Shown piece after piece: positions 1-12,651 of a stretch of DNA of 64,000 bases. This stretch comes from Oncomelania hupensis. Lineage: Eukaryota; Mollusca; Gastropoda; Littorinimorpha; Pomatiopsidae. Position numbers and translations under genes: made by a program. Under the pieces are notes generated by a model. The model had not been told where the DNA came from and ran no database searches. It saw only the letters and a list, made by a program, of their open reading frames with translations. The stretch covers positions 21,175,819 through 21,239,818 of the forward strand of contig CM072511.1 of NCBI GenBank assembly GCA_036898135.1, written 5' to 3'. The stretch's first letter is position 1; every line of letters starts with the position of its first letter.

Positions 1-60
1 CCCACCCACCAACCCTCACCCGTTCCGCTTCCTAACCCAAGCATACCCAACGAGATATAT

Positions 61-1320
61 TTCGTTAGATGATTTAGGCCTACGTAAGATAACATTTCAA
101 AGCGTTCGTGCCTTCGCTGTTCGGCGCGTTAGGTTAAACAAATAAAGAAGAAAGAAAGTATGGAACAATGTAAAAGACCTAGTGAGGCGTTATGATTATA
201 GTTGTGTCAAGCACAGGGAGTAAGTAAACCAAAAGAAATATTATATTATATTATCAGTGTTTATAGGGTCCAGCGGACTGCCAACAGAAAGGTTACTTGA
301 GTTATTGATAGCATCTACATTACATTACATTACATACATGTAATTGTTGTTTTAGGTCCAGCGGACTCTTCAGAGCCAAATCAGGACCGGACAACCCCCA
401 ATCCGCATAAAAGATCTGCTGAAACAACCTTAGTGGGAAAACTGAATGCCCTCCACCAGCCAGTCACTTTACAATAAAGACATCCCACGCAGGGGACGGC
501 TGAGGCTTCACCCCCAACTTATGGAACCCCCGTTTACAAAAACAAAATAGAATACAAACATCATTATAAATTATCAACAAAACACATACATATAAAATGC
601 CTACATTGCTAAATAATAACATCATAGGAAGCCCTAGTGACCACCTGGCAGAAAGCGTCCAATATTCCCAAGCTGATCCAACAGGCCTCATACACAAACA
701 AGGAGTCTTGTCCCGGAAGAGTTTTCAAGAAAAAAGGTAGGAGACTGGTCTAGCGAAGAAGACGATAGTATAGCAGATTGATAGAACTGAGCAGGAATGA
801 GAAAGGGCAAATGAGAAAGACAGCGACAGTGGGAATTTAAAGCACTAAATTTCCAGAAAGTGGGGATACCATTTATACTGAAACCCCCGGCACCCCAACG
901 GGGGTTTGATCGCATCTTAGACACACACAATCATTAATAACTGCCGTCCTAAGAAGGGTTAGAAAGATCTCTCCCCTCTTTCTGCGGGTAGTATTGCTAT
1001 TATTATTTTTTTAAATGATAATACTATGGAAAGATGTAGGCCTACCTGAGATAAAATAGGTTGTGCGAAACACAAGGAGTAAGTAAACCAACAAAAGGAT
1101 TATATTACATAATCAATAGGATCAAGCGGACTGCCAGCAGAAAGGTTACTGGAGTTATTAATAGCATTTTGGACGCAATCCTTACTAAATGCCATCATAA
1201 GAAGGGTTAAGGGAATGACTGATAGAAAAGATCTCTCCTCTATTCTGCGAGTAGTACTTTAATAAAAATGAGAACACTAGGGAAAGATGTACCAGGCCTA
1301 TCTGAGGTACATGTAACAAA
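61..1320. repeat. Degenerate satellite-like tandem repeat, ~249-bp unit
   Basis: About 2.6 diverged direct copies of a ~249-bp unit. Anchor motifs recur: AAGAAGGGTT at 951 and 1199, AGCGGACTGCC near 270 and 1121, and GTAGGCCTAC. The first and second units are separated by the family A insertion at 317-906; removing it and its duplicated target restores a ~250-bp spacing. No coding potential seen. Confidence 0.75.
317..906 (-). mobile_element. Family A retroposon, copy 1 (minus)
   Basis: A 590-bp copy of an interspersed repeat also found at 10167, 13005, 46645 and 48589. In element orientation it starts near CCCGTTGGGGTGCCGG, has a TATA-like ATAAATAG soon after, and ends GTCCGCTGGACCTAAA followed here by an (AATGT)n-type tail. 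It is flanked by an 11-bp duplication with one mismatch, TGATAGCATCT (306-316) and TGATCGCATCT (907-917). This indicates target-primed reverse transcription into the satellite unit. SINE versus 5'-truncated LINE 3' end is unresolved. Confidence 0.8.
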
Positions 1321-1906
1321 AACCAAACGCTAAGCGTTCACCGTCATCGCCATGCATTAGCAGCGGTGTGTCCGTTGTTGCAGACAGTTAATGCGTTGTC
1401 GTGGCACTGTCGTTAGCTAACTGCGGGTATTTAGCTTGTCACCAAGAAAGCCATGATCTATGTCTTACAGGGCAAGAGAGAGGTCTACAGTCTCTTACGG
1501 CCGTGTTCTTCTCACCTCTCCTCGTGGCGCACGTTTTAAATGTCCTACCTGTCCACTTAAGTGGAGAAAACGCTCATCACGTACGCTAGCGACGGCTACC
1601 CTGCTCACAGGGACCTGCTGTACTTACATTAAAGGATTCATAGAGAGAAAAAGAAATCTTACCCATTGTTTGGGTGATAGAAAACTTGTAAGGTATTCCA
1701 CTCGTATCTTCTCCTTATTTTTTTTATTATTTTTAGCCGGAAACTCCTATGATGTCGTTTTTTTTTTTGTGCAAGTAATAACGGGCTGATGATGAATGGC
1801 TTGGTTGTATGTAACGTGTCATAATCATTAGCGCAAACTGTTTTGCACATAAGCCAAGACTATACAGTCCGTATCTCCATGCTCCAACTTCTGCTTCTTT
1901 GGCAAT
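1321..1906. other. No gene recognised
   Basis: Mixed-composition DNA with short open frames of 60-110 codons on both strands that look like chance. I recognise no domain, repeat family or RNA gene here. Confidence 0.6.
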
Positions 1907-1989
1907 GATAAGATAAGATAAGATAAGATAAGATAAGATAAGATAAGATAAGATAAGATAAGATAAGATAAGATAAGATAAGATAAGAC
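1907..1989. repeat. (GATAA)n pentanucleotide array
   Basis: About 16 units of GATAA/AGATA. It directly abuts the 3' end of a minus-strand retroposon, so it is probably that element's tandem tail. Confidence 0.9.
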
Positions 1990-2480
1990 AAGACAACTTT
2001 ATTATCTTTTACAAGAAATTACATTGTGGTGTACAATTACAATCAACAAGGAATAAACATCACAATAATAATAACAACAATCATAATGACAATGAGGATA
2101 AAAATGCACAGTCACATATGAATATAATTACACTTATGCATGCTAACATTAAACGACAGCAAATATTAAATGAAATTATTTTGGGCAAACCAACACTCAC
2201 ACACACACGCACACACACACCCACACACACACACACACACACAACCACACACACACACATGTCATTTATTAAGTCTTTGGCCTTTGGAATAAAACTGTTT
2301 TTCGTTCTGAGAGTTCTGACCCTAGATGTTTGGTAGCGCCTTCCAGAAGATAGGAGCTGGAAGTGGTGCGCAAGCACATGAGTGCTATCCAGCTCAAAGC
2401 AACTGGCTTTCCGCTGGCGCACAGCACGTCTTTCATACAATACCTGCAGACTCCCACAACCCTCCCACAGACTTCCACAA
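1990..2480 (-). mobile_element. Retroposon 3' region with TTTATTATCT end
   Basis: Starts ACTTTATTATCTTTTACAAG and then ACATTGTGGTG, the same signature seen at 33477 and 56412. The array at 1907-1989 would be its tail. A later segment (GGAATAAAACTG, then CGTTCTGAGAG) resembles the non-coding 3' part of a LINE. The 5' limit is unclear. A 173-codon minus-strand open frame runs 2269-2790 through this region but has no recognisable domain. Confidence 0.5.
2195..2260. repeat. Interrupted (CA)n microsatellite
   Basis: About 60 bp of CA dinucleotides with occasional CG and CC interruptions, lying inside the retroposon-like region. Confidence 0.9.
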
Positions 2481-3240
2481 CTCGATCCAGCACACTTTTG
2501 TTTTTTACACACAAACTTCCATACCAGCAAATAAAAGAAAAGGTAAGAACGGACTCAATAAAAGAAGAGGAAAAGGTCTGAAGGATGCGGCTACTGACTT
2601 GGAGATTTCGAAGTTTTTGAAGGCAGTAGTCTATATTGAAGTGGTAAATTCCAAAGGCTGTTTTGGGGGATCGAACATTTTTTTTCACAATCCCAATTTT
2701 CCGCCCGCCTTGAATGACAAATAATATCCCAACTCCAAATCCAAAGCCACAATAAGTATCACGGTAACCTAAGATACTTCCAATTGACAAGATGGGACGT
2801 TGTAAAATTACAAATAGTAAGCTAATAGTATCGGCTATAGGTTATCACGCGAGTGTAACTCTTGAAAGGCTTCATTTCTATGTAGCTTCAGTCAGCACCT
2901 CGTGCAGTTTCTTCCTTTTTTTTTCTTTTTTTTAAAAGCTGTCAGTGTTACATAAGAGAAAATAACTTGGCTTTTGAAAGGAAATATTTCATGCTAACCA
3001 GGATCAACATAGATCTTTCATTCTGAGCAGACTGCTCCCGCCCGCCTTCGACAATGAATTCCATTAATAATTAGCAAACGTTGCACGCGACCCTGTGCAT
3101 CTAAAACGTTTTGCGAACAAGGGAGGCAAGAGGAAAACAATGACCTCCCTTTTCCATGAAGGTAGTTTTGTTATTTTTCTTGTCTGCTCGGACCAGTCTC
3201 GTTAGCCCTCTGCCCCGTATTGTACCGAGCTACAGGATAG
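2481..3240. other. No gene recognised
   Basis: AT-rich DNA with poly-T stretches near 2915-2935. No coding domain or RNA gene is visible. The retroposon at 1990 may extend some way into the start of this stretch. Confidence 0.55.
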
Positions 3241-3409
<169 letters not shown>

Positions 3410-3636
3410 ACCTCTTTCTCCTCACTGTCCTCGTAAAATGGCGTTGCGACTGGCAGGCACACTCGTGTCGCGCCGTGTTGGACAACTTGTATTAATCTGG
3501 CGTCCGTTTTAAAGAAAAAGTTATTCTTTAGAATTTCTTTTCTTTAATTAGGAAAGACAAATGGGATGCAAGAAAAATAGTTTTGTCGCTGTTGTTGTTT
3601 TGCGTAGCTAGTGTTGGTGCTCTCCACTTCCACAAA

Positions 3637-4248
<612 letters not shown>

Positions 4249-4498
4249 CTATTTACAGCCCCCGACACCCGACTTCTCTCTGTATGTCTGTCTCTCTTCT
4301 TTTCTCTTCTCTACTTTTCTTCATCCGCCCTTCGTTCCTTCCTTTGCGCTTACGTAACATAATTATGATAGGGAGAGAAAACGTTAATTTGTGTCAAACG
4401 CAAGGGAGTAGGTGGTCTCGCTCCCGCCTCTCCCCTCTCTCCCGCAAACCAGCCCACCCCCTTAAACATAAAAGCAAACAATTTAATGATTATGATAA

Positions 4499-4499
4499 C

Positions 4500-4550
<51 letters not shown>
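4499..4550. repeat. (AAT)n microsatellite
   Basis: About 17 AAT units. Confidence 0.95.
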
Positions 4551-4553
<3 letters not shown>

Positions 4554-5059
4554 GCTTATAAATAATGGACGTCGACGACGCCTTCCACAAACATTTGTAC
4601 GAAGAGTAGGCGATGCGAATGACAAATGCGGTGGCAACACAGCTTTAGGGTCGTCGCCGTGACAAGACGTACTAATGGCTCTTAAGCGAGCAGACATGTT
4701 TCTGCCTCGTTTACACTTACATACACGTTTCTGCATCGTTTACAGACATGTTTCTGCTTCTTTTACAACCATGTGTTTGTTTTTTTACATTTGCAACATG
4801 CTCAATAGTTTCAGTTAGTTGCATGTTTCAGCGTAGCGTTTGTTCATAAAGTTTGTACGCGAGGCCGGCTACGTTCCTTTGTCTGTGTTTTGCATTTGGG
4901 ATTTTAAGGGTTGTCTTGCGAAAAGACAGGAATATATCTGTCTCAGTTTACAGACAATCTGAATACGTTTGCTAAATGGAAGTGACGTAACCCAATAGTT
5001 CCTTTTAAAAAAATTACCTGATGCTCTATACGCGCTTTTCCCCATATCACCAATTATGG
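4551..5059. other. No gene recognised
   Basis: Contains a few short repeats of GTTTCTGC (4700-4760). No domain, repeat family or RNA gene recognised. Confidence 0.6.
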
Positions 5060-5364
5060 TCAAAGAGCGGCGATTTGTACCAGCATACACGCTCACATAT
5101 ATTACCCACTCTCACGCACACATAGCATACACATATACCACTCAAACGTGTGGTGTCAACAAAGGCAGGAGATCTCTATTAGAAACCCACATTCAATACC
5201 ATTTTTGAAGGAAGAGAGGAAACCGAAGTACCCGGAGAAAACTCTCGGTGACCTGAAAAGTCTCGTACTTAACTCACATAAGGTTTTCGCCCCTTGCGGG
5301 AATCGAACTCGCGACCTTCGGTATAGGAAACCGCCTCATTAACCACTGGGCTACCAGACCTTCT
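5060..5364 (-). mobile_element. tRNA-derived SINE, family SINE-B, copy 1
   Basis: The right end reads as a tRNA head on the minus strand: an A-box-like TAGCCCAGTGG (revcomp near 5345-5356) and a B-box GAGTTCGATTC (revcomp near 5302). The body has ACCCGGAGAAAACT and CACTCAAACGTGTGGTG. The same layout is seen at 45500-45835 and, without the head, at 23190-23345. Confidence 0.75.
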
Positions 5365-5376
5365 CAAAACACAAAT

Positions 5377-5496
5377 AAAAGAACTGAACAGTTTTCCGAT
5401 AAAAGAACTGAACAGTTTGCCGATAAAAGAACTGAACAGTTTTCCGATAAAAGAACTGAACAGTTTGCCGATAAAAGAACTGAACAGTTAGCCGAT
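5377..5496. repeat. 24-bp minisatellite, 5 copies
   Basis: Five perfectly spaced 24-bp units of AAAAGAACTGAACAGTTNNC plus CGAT, at 5377, 5401, 5425, 5449 and 5473. Units alternate TTTT / TTTG at the variable site, suggesting a 48-bp dimer was amplified. The last unit has TTAG. Confidence 0.95.
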
Positions 5497-5579
5497 ATCG
5501 CGTGTATCCGGCTGCTGATTACGTGAATTCGGCTGCCTAATACGTGTCAATACCAACCTTTTGAACCACCGTGCATACT

Positions 5580-5859
5580 GTCCTATCCTATCTATCCTAT
5601 CCTATCCTATTCCGTAACTCGAAGGTCGTTGGGGTACCACAGATAATCGTTTAACCAGCGTACTCCATCTTTCTCTGTCATCAGCAACCCTCCTGGCTTC
5701 GCTCAGTGTCAAGCCAGTTCATTCTCGAATGTTGTCCTGCCACCAGTTTTTCTGTCTCCCTCTTCTTCTGCCTCCTTGCGCCGTGCCTTGCAGGATGGTC
5801 TTTGCAAGGCCCGATGCTCTGGAGGCGCGGCCATACCATCGGGGTTTCCGTTTCTTTAA
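5580..5859 (-). mobile_element. 5'-truncated LINE copy (GGATA-tail family)
   Basis: Minus-strand 3' end of a non-LTR retrotransposon. The reverse translation carries pieces of the C-terminal motif set seen in better copies (GLAKTILQG, RRRG, SSVVP), with damage. The (TCCTA)n run at its left is the 3' tail. A perfect 13-bp duplication CACCGTGCATACT flanks it at 5567-5579 and 5860-5872. Confidence 0.9.
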
Positions 5860-5872
5860 CACCGTGCATACT

Positions 5873-6471
5873 TTCAGCAAATGACTTCAGAATAAGCCTA
5901 CGTACGTGAAATCTGCAGCGTTTTGCACATTGCGCGTATTCGGCAAATGTGCTGCCGATTATACGTATTCGGCAAGTGCGTTAATTCGCCACGACGTAAG
6001 CACGTTTATCTAAACTTGTCATCATCCGTACATGACTTAGTTCTGGAGGAAATTAGAGTGGCGTGTTGGCGAAACGGTGGGGGTATTGCTGTGGTGTTGG
6101 CGACACGGTGGGGGTCTGCTGTGGTGTGGCGACAACGTAAAAGCAAGGTCACCGACGACTCAAAAGTTTTAATAACAAATTTTGATATTGCGTCCATTTA
6201 CTTATACTTATACAATATTTTGTCTGATTGGGGTTTGACGACTTTCTTGTCTGGATCTCGCAATCTACGGACAAATTTCACAGTGAAGATGTGTCTCATC
6301 GGGTTCTCATCGAAGAAGAAACAAAAACCAAACTTTTGAAGAAACAAAAAACTCAACAACAGAAAAGGTGGGGGGGGGGGCGTGGGGTGGTTGAGAGTGG
6401 GGATGGGTGGTGAAGGGTGGGCGTGGGGGTTGTTTTACTTTGTGAATACATAGCGCGCACGAAGGAACGGG

Positions 6472-6475
<4 letters not shown>
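5873..6475. other. No gene recognised
   Basis: Holds two imperfect copies of a ~40-bp GGCGACACGGTGGGGGT repeat (about 6062-6135) and a G-rich stretch (6366-6430). No coding domain is seen. Confidence 0.6.

Positions 6476-6563
<88 letters not shown>
6476..6563. repeat. (GA)n microsatellite
   Basis: Pure GA dinucleotide run of about 88 bp. Confidence 0.98.
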
Positions 6564-6566
<3 letters not shown>

Positions 6567-6900
6567 GACTACGGCGAGGGAAAATAAATCTCCCGACGCT
6601 ATGGAACTTGAACCTGAATCATTCGCGCGTCAAGCGCACACGTTATCCACGTAAGCAAGTCGCTTCTCGACTGGATCGTTGCGTCATTAAGTGCACAATA
6701 TTAACATGTGTGCAAAGCGGTGTTGATTTGTAGTCGCTCATGCATGAAGCATTGTGAACAACTGTATTCTCACGAACAATACAGAATAATAAAACAGCAA
6801 TGAGAAGAAAGAAGAAGAAAATAAAACAAGAAGAAGAAGAATAACAAGAAAAAGGCGAATTTGCACTCCGAAGCCTTGAGGTTGAGAGAGTGCATAAGAG
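6564..6900. other. No gene recognised
   Basis: A-rich with AAGAAG runs near 6805-6850. Nothing recognisable as a gene. Confidence 0.6.
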
Positions 6901-6940
6901 ACCAGATTGAGCGACAGAGAAAAGAAGAGAGAGAGAGATG

Positions 6941-7013
<73 letters not shown>

Positions 7014-7545
7014 GAGTGCTGGGGATTGAGGAGGAGAAAACGGTATGCTGTCATTAGGAACACATGCTTGCAACGTGCAATCCTATGGGTATAGAGAAAG
7101 GTTGAGAGAGAGGCGCAGAAAACTAATGCAGAATACATGTACATAGACAGACAGAGAGAGAAAGAGCGAGACAGAGACAGACAGACAGACAGAGAGGGGG
7201 AGAGCGAGAGAAAGAGGGAGCGAGAGAGAGAGAAAGAGAGAGGGGGAAGAGAGAGAGAGTGGGAAAGAGAGAGAGCGAGAGAGAGTGGGGGAAAGAGAGA
7301 ACGTGTGTGGGGGGAGGAGGGGAAGAGAGCTAGAGAGAGATTGAAGGGGGGGAGGGGTAGAGATAGAGCAAGAGGGAGAAAAGGAAGAGAGAAATGGAAA
7401 GAGAGAGACAGAGAGAGGGGGGGAATAGAGAGAGAGCGAGAGAAGGAGAGAGGGAAATAGTGAGAGAAGAAGAGAGAGAGAGGGAGAAAGGAAAGAGATG
7501 GAAAGAGATAAAGAGATAGAGAGAGAGAGGGGGGGGAATAGAGAG
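6901..7545. repeat. Long purine-rich GA tract
   Basis: (GA)n at 6955-7010, an interval with ordinary sequence at 7011-7080, then about 400 bp of degenerate GA/GGGA purines (7140-7545). Glu/Arg-rich open frames here are low-complexity artefacts. Confidence 0.9.
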
Positions 7546-7561
7546 TTAGTTAGTTGGTCAT

Positions 7562-7605
7562 TGTTTAGAGAGTCTAGCAGATTGAACAGAGCCGAATCAG
7601 GACCA
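7562..7605 (-). mobile_element. ~45-bp fragment of family A
   Basis: TAGCAGATTGAACAGAGCCG and AATCAGGACCAC match the 3' end of family A (compare 46655-46690). Too short to say more. Confidence 0.5.
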
Positions 7606-7639
7606 CTAGAATGAGAGAAAGGAAGAGAGAGAGAGAAAG

Positions 7640-7647
7640 AGAGAGAG

Positions 7648-7718
<71 letters not shown>

Positions 7719-7719
7719 A

Positions 7720-7750
<31 letters not shown>
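7640..7750. repeat. (GAAA)n microsatellite
   Basis: About 25 AAAG units with small interruptions. Confidence 0.95.
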
Positions 7751-7753
<3 letters not shown>

Positions 7754-7892
7754 CGGTGGGGTGGGGCTGGGGGACTAGGTGACCTCACAAAACAGACGTC
7801 TGAATGTATGAGAGACAACACATTGTTAGCACTTGTCATATTTCTGGCACTGCGAACCCTGGCAATTCGCTGTGGCACCAAGTACAAGCTAA

Positions 7893-7939
7893 CATCACAC
7901 AAACACATACACACACAAACACACACACACAGACACACA

Positions 7940-8004
<65 letters not shown>

Positions 8005-8157
8005 CCTTCCTATGACACACATACACTGTTTGCCTGTTTGTTTGTCTGTCTTTCTCCCCTTTGCTCTCCCTCCCTTTTACACACAACACACACTGTCTGT
8101 TTCTCTGTCTCTGTCTGTGTCTGTCTGCGTGTGGCTGTCTGTCTCTGTCTGTCTGTC

Positions 8158-8247
<90 letters not shown>

Positions 8248-8311
8248 GCACTTAGTGCATACTTCCTCCAGCTACAATCATTAGTCACACATTCACATAC
8301 ATACTCCAAAA

Positions 8312-8382
<71 letters not shown>
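7893..8382. repeat. Cluster of (CA)n, (CT)n, (CTGT)n and (CT)n arrays
   Basis: CA run 7893-7943, CT 7949-8004, CTGT with CT 8098-8246, and pure CT 8316-8380, separated by short unique spacers. Long Ser/Leu frames across it are artefacts. Confidence 0.95.
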
Positions 8383-9211
8383 TTTTCCATTTTGCCTTCC
8401 CACACACTGACTGTCACTCTGTGGTAACAACATAAATTATTTATTATGAACAAGATGGAGAATGTATGGGATCAAACCATATATTTTTTTTACTGTCTAT
8501 ACATGTTCATTTAAATAATTATTGCTCATTACTGGGTTGAAAGAGTCCTTTAACCGCACCACACGATCGCAAGGTTTGCTCTTTTCAGTGGTTATATAGT
8601 AAATCTAAAGAGCTGAATTTTTTTTACGACTCCGATATGATCTATAGCCATAAAAACCCACGAAGCTGATTTTTGTCTCGCATTCGGCAGCATGGGGGGT
8701 TCGGCACTTTGCTGTTCGAGTCCATTCTAGAATATATATTATGCAGGCAGTTTCCCCGTGAACAGTTTTATTCAGAGATTTTATGGGGCTCTCATTTTCT
8801 TTACGCCCGCGCTACAAAACGCCGCTTTCTTTCACGTATTTATCACGTGCCCATTGTCCAACGCCGCCGGAACACGATCAGATCTGCCTTTAAAAAAAAA
8901 ATTATGTGGTAAAGTTTGTTATTGTTTAATATACATAATTTGCATATCCATCATCAAGATGTTTCATTTGTTTGTGCAAAAATGGGAACTAGGTTTGTTA
9001 TGATCTCTCCTTAAAAGTTTTTTTACAATTCTTATCGTTTAAATCACATCTTTTGCATCCCACACACGAGGATCTAGATTACAATAGCTGCATATGAAGT
9101 ATACTGCAGTCACTTCGTCGATTGCATCAACAGTATTGTAATAAGGTTGTCATGAAATGGAGATATTATTGCCCATGAAGTACAACGGTATGGCAGTAAT
9201 TATAATGATTG
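8383..9211. other. No gene recognised
   Basis: AT-rich non-repetitive sequence. Small open frames near 8673-9003 have no recognisable motif. Confidence 0.6.
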
Positions 9212-9466
<255 letters not shown>

Positions 9467-10166
9467 GACGTAATTCTTATACATTATCTGGACGTCAGTG
9501 GTAATCTTTATGAGCAATAACGCAAGGTTTCCTTCAAGACATCAAGGAATCAACCTTGGACGGTCAAGAAATGACAGCCAGTGTGCGTAGTATCGTCCAC
9601 ATGTTGCAGAGTGTTGTGATTAGCGATGACCGTTCGACGAAAGCTGATCGATCATTGCGACAGGGTGTATGAATTGATGATCGCCAAAGGTCTTGCTCTT
9701 AGTTCACCCCGAGGTTCATGAGTGATTAGTTTGATCGCTCATCAAAAACAAAATGGCCGCCATGCCCCTTTCTGCGCATTTTGTCAAAGGGAGGTTAAGG
9801 CGATCACCTGCCGACAGAGGGATGAGAGTGACGTCCCGTCACTTTGTGCCGCCATTGTCGTTCGTCTATGCTGCCAAGCAAAGTATTGCGAGTGATTGCC
9901 AGTGTCGACGTGCTGTTTTGATCTAGCACCTGTGAGACTGTGTGAGATGCTCACTAACCCGTATAGGTCAAAGGTCTACGGACACTTGTGCTTTTGTTGT
10001 TGCATGAATTATTGCTTCTTTGTTGTGTGGCAGGTAAACTACCTTTTTGCGTTGTTGTGTGAAATAAGCACGTAGATTACTTACGCACCAACCGCAGATC
10101 CCAATATTTGGATACAGTACTTTGTAGGCACACGCATAAGCATGGAACTCATACATCATTGACCAG
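9467..10166. other. No gene recognised
   Basis: Moderate GC sequence with a GGCCGCCAT motif (~9753) and GTGACGTCCCGTCAC (~9829). No exon or RNA gene could be supported. Confidence 0.55.
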
Positions 10167-10699
10167 CGTTGGGGTGCCGGGAGTTTTAGTATAAATAGTA
10201 TCCCCACTTTCTGGAAATTTAGTGCTTTAAATTCCCACTGTCGCTGTCTTCCTCATTTGCTCTTTCCCATTCCTGCTCTGTCCTATCACTCTGCTATACT
10301 ATCTTCTTCTTCGCTAGATCAATGACCTACCTTTTTTCTTGAAAACTCTTCCTGGACAAGACTCCTTGTTTGTGTATGAGGTCTGTTGGATCAGCTTGGG
10401 AGTGTTGGACGCTTTCTGCCGGGTGGTCACTAGGGCTTCCTATGATGTTATTATTTAGCACTATAGGCATTTTATATGTATGTGTTTTGTTGCTAATTTA
10501 TAATGATGTTTGTATTCTATTTAGTCGTCCCCTGCGTGGGATGTCTTTATTGTAAAGTGACTGGCCGGTGGAGGGCATTCAGTTTTCCCACTAGGGTTGT
10601 TTCAGCAGATCTTTTATGCGGATCGGGGGTTGTCCGGTCCTGATTTGGCTCGGAAGAGTCCGCTGGACCTAAAGCAACAATCAATCAATCAATCAATCA
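10167..10699 (+). mobile_element. Family A retroposon, copy 2 (plus)
   Basis: Starts CGTTGGGGTGCCGGG, has the TATA-like ATAAATAG near 10190, and ends GTCCGCTGGACCTAAAGC followed by an (AATC)n tail. Compared with the copy at 48589 it lacks ~40 bp after GTATTCTATTT. No clear target duplication was found. Confidence 0.85.
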
Positions 10700-10860
10700 A
10701 GACAACGGACATGGACTTTGCCATTTGATGTGTAATTTATTCGTACCATGTAGAGACGGTTTGCTGATTGTGGTATTCGGCAAGCAACGTTAAGCGTTCA
10801 TTTTGCACAGAACTTGGCACTGCCGTACATGTAGCGTTCTACGTCACTGCTTTAGCATGT

Positions 10861-11100
10861 CCCACCGCCGTATCTCAAGTGGCAGAGCGTTCGCCTGGCA
10901 CACCGATGATCCAGGTTCGAATCCCGTGGTGGGCTAAATAAAAAGTGGCAATTTTTCACTGTCCATTTTAGCAGTACGATTACTCTGGTGGTTCAGTGTT
11001 GATTTAGGTCCCTGCCTCTTGTTCCCTGGCATGGTTATCCCCGTCTGCCATATCGCCAATGGTGGTTGTAGACGTTAAACCTCAATGTTCATGCTTTACC
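10861..11100 (+). mobile_element. tRNA-derived SINE, family SINE-A, copy 1
   Basis: A tRNA-like head (10861-10934) pairs CCCACC with GGTGGG as an acceptor stem and has a B-box GGTTCGAATCC. The body contains TGGTTCAGTGTTGATTTAGG and CTGCCATATCGCCAATGG, ending TAGACGTTAAACCTCAATG. Other copies are at 14228, 40040 and 59365. The best-preserved head of the four. Confidence 0.9.
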
Positions 11101-11287
11101 AGGCTCAGTGAGTAATTAATGACATACCTACGCCTTGACGCTTGTTGGTTACGCTCCGCTGCGTTTATCTGTGTGCGCCAGTATAGGCGTATTCCAAAGG
11201 GCATCATCCACTTACTGCTTATACAGATGAATTTTAGAACGCCCAAACACGACGTTCAGATTCAAATTTCGAAAATTATTTAAACAA

Positions 11288-11288
<1 letters not shown>

Positions 11289-11355
<67 letters not shown>
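11289..11355. repeat. (AAT)n microsatellite
   Basis: About 22 AAT units. Confidence 0.95.
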
Positions 11356-11358
<3 letters not shown>

Positions 11359-12116
11359 ATTTTATTAAGTACAAATTCAAACTGCATTCAAATATTTAAT
11401 AAAAAAAATATAATAAGCATAATATTATATACATTTGCTAACTTGAATTAGACATTTTGTAAGTGTTTTTGTCGCATGTTAGTGTAAGATAAAGAGGCAA
11501 TGAAAAAAAATTGCATTGTTTATAATAGACAATCAAGATATAGGATTTTACCATTTCTCTCTCTGTCTCTCCGCTCCTCTTGAGCGCACCTAGCATGCTA
11601 ATGTAGCACGGAATAAAGGTGCTATATACAACGGACAACGTACGTCTGCAGCTTCACGTTAGCATGTCCAGAGTTGTTTTAGCTAATAATTATACTTTTT
11701 GAAAACAAATCTCATTCAATCTCTCAATTATGACCTCTTATCTCTGCATTATAGCAGTAGTTACTGACATAACTGGAGATGCGGGATTAGTATGCCTACA
11801 CTACTGCAAAGAAATAACAAGCATATTATTTATTAATCCTCGATGGACTATTGAGTTTATCATATTTGAGCAAGGTAGAGGATCTGAATGGACATTGACG
11901 TAGAGGGAAATTGACGTAGCTTGGCGAGTTAAATTAGTATGTTTACAGTCAGTTCCAACAGGCGTCAGCAAGTATAATGTATTATAATTAAGCATGCCAG
12001 ATTATGATGCATGGCATGTTTTTGGATTTTGAAAACAATTTATTTATTGATTTTATTTTATTTTATTTCTAATTAATTTGTTACTAATGATAATCCGATT
12101 CTGTATTTAGTTTGTA
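11356..12116. other. No gene recognised
   Basis: AT-rich sequence with minor open frames on the minus strand. No motif recognised. Confidence 0.6.
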
Positions 12117-12125
12117 CATAATATT

Positions 12126-12651
12126 CCTACCCTATCATATCCTATCCCGTAACTCTGAGGTCGTAGGGGCACCACCGATGATCGTTTAACCAGCGTACTC
12201 CATCTTTCTCTGTCCTCAGCAACCCTGATGGTTTCGCTCAGTGTCAAACCAGTCCATTCTCGAATGTTGACCTCCCACCTCTTTTTCGGTCTGCCTCTTC
12301 TTCTTCCTCCTTGCACTGTGCCTTGCAGGATGGTCTTTGCAAGACCTGATGATCTGGTGACGTGGCCATACCATCGGAGTTTCCGTACCACTGTGAGCAG
12401 GTCATCGTGTTGTCCAATGGCTTGTGTGATGGTCTGTCGGACTTCGTCGTTGGTGATGTGCTGGGTATAGGAAATGCCCAGAAGTCTTCTGTAGCACCTC
12501 ATCTCCATGCTTTGTGTTCTTCGTTGTAGGACTGCTGCATGTGAGGGCAGATCTACAACGAAGAATACAAAGCATGGAGATGAGGTGCTACAGAAGACTT
12601 CTGGGCATTTCCTATACCCAGCACATCACCAACGACGAAGTCCGACAGATT
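12126..12651 (-). mobile_element. LINE copy with inverted 5' segment (twin-primed)
   Basis: The left part is a minus-strand 3' LINE end: (TCCTA)n-like tail, then ORF2 C-terminus with LRWYGHVTRS, GLAKTILQG and RRRGRPKKRW. From 12554 the same sequence returns on the opposite strand. Arms are 12433-12528 and 12554-12649 (96 bp each, about one mismatch) around a 25-bp spacer. One 9-bp duplication CATAATATT (12117-12125 and 12652-12660) encloses the whole structure, so the inversion arose during insertion. Confidence 0.9.

Noticed and set aside
2269..2790. 173-codon minus-strand frame
   Set aside because: No recognisable domain; it crosses a (CA)n array and a retroposon 3' region.
5377..5496. CRISPR-like regular repeat
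   Set aside because: Units are directly adjacent with no spacers, and the DNA is clearly eukaryotic.
7804..8427. 207-codon Ser/Leu-rich frame and similar frames at 21689-22396, 32753-33038 and 43307-43598
   Set aside because: Low-complexity translations of (CT)n, (CA)n and (GA)n arrays.
12228..12470. Plus-strand frame reading HLFFGLPLLLPPCTVPCRMV-like sequence, repeated at 22715, 62051 and 63214
   Set aside because: Antisense shadow of the minus-strand LINE ORF2; it recurs only because the LINE does.
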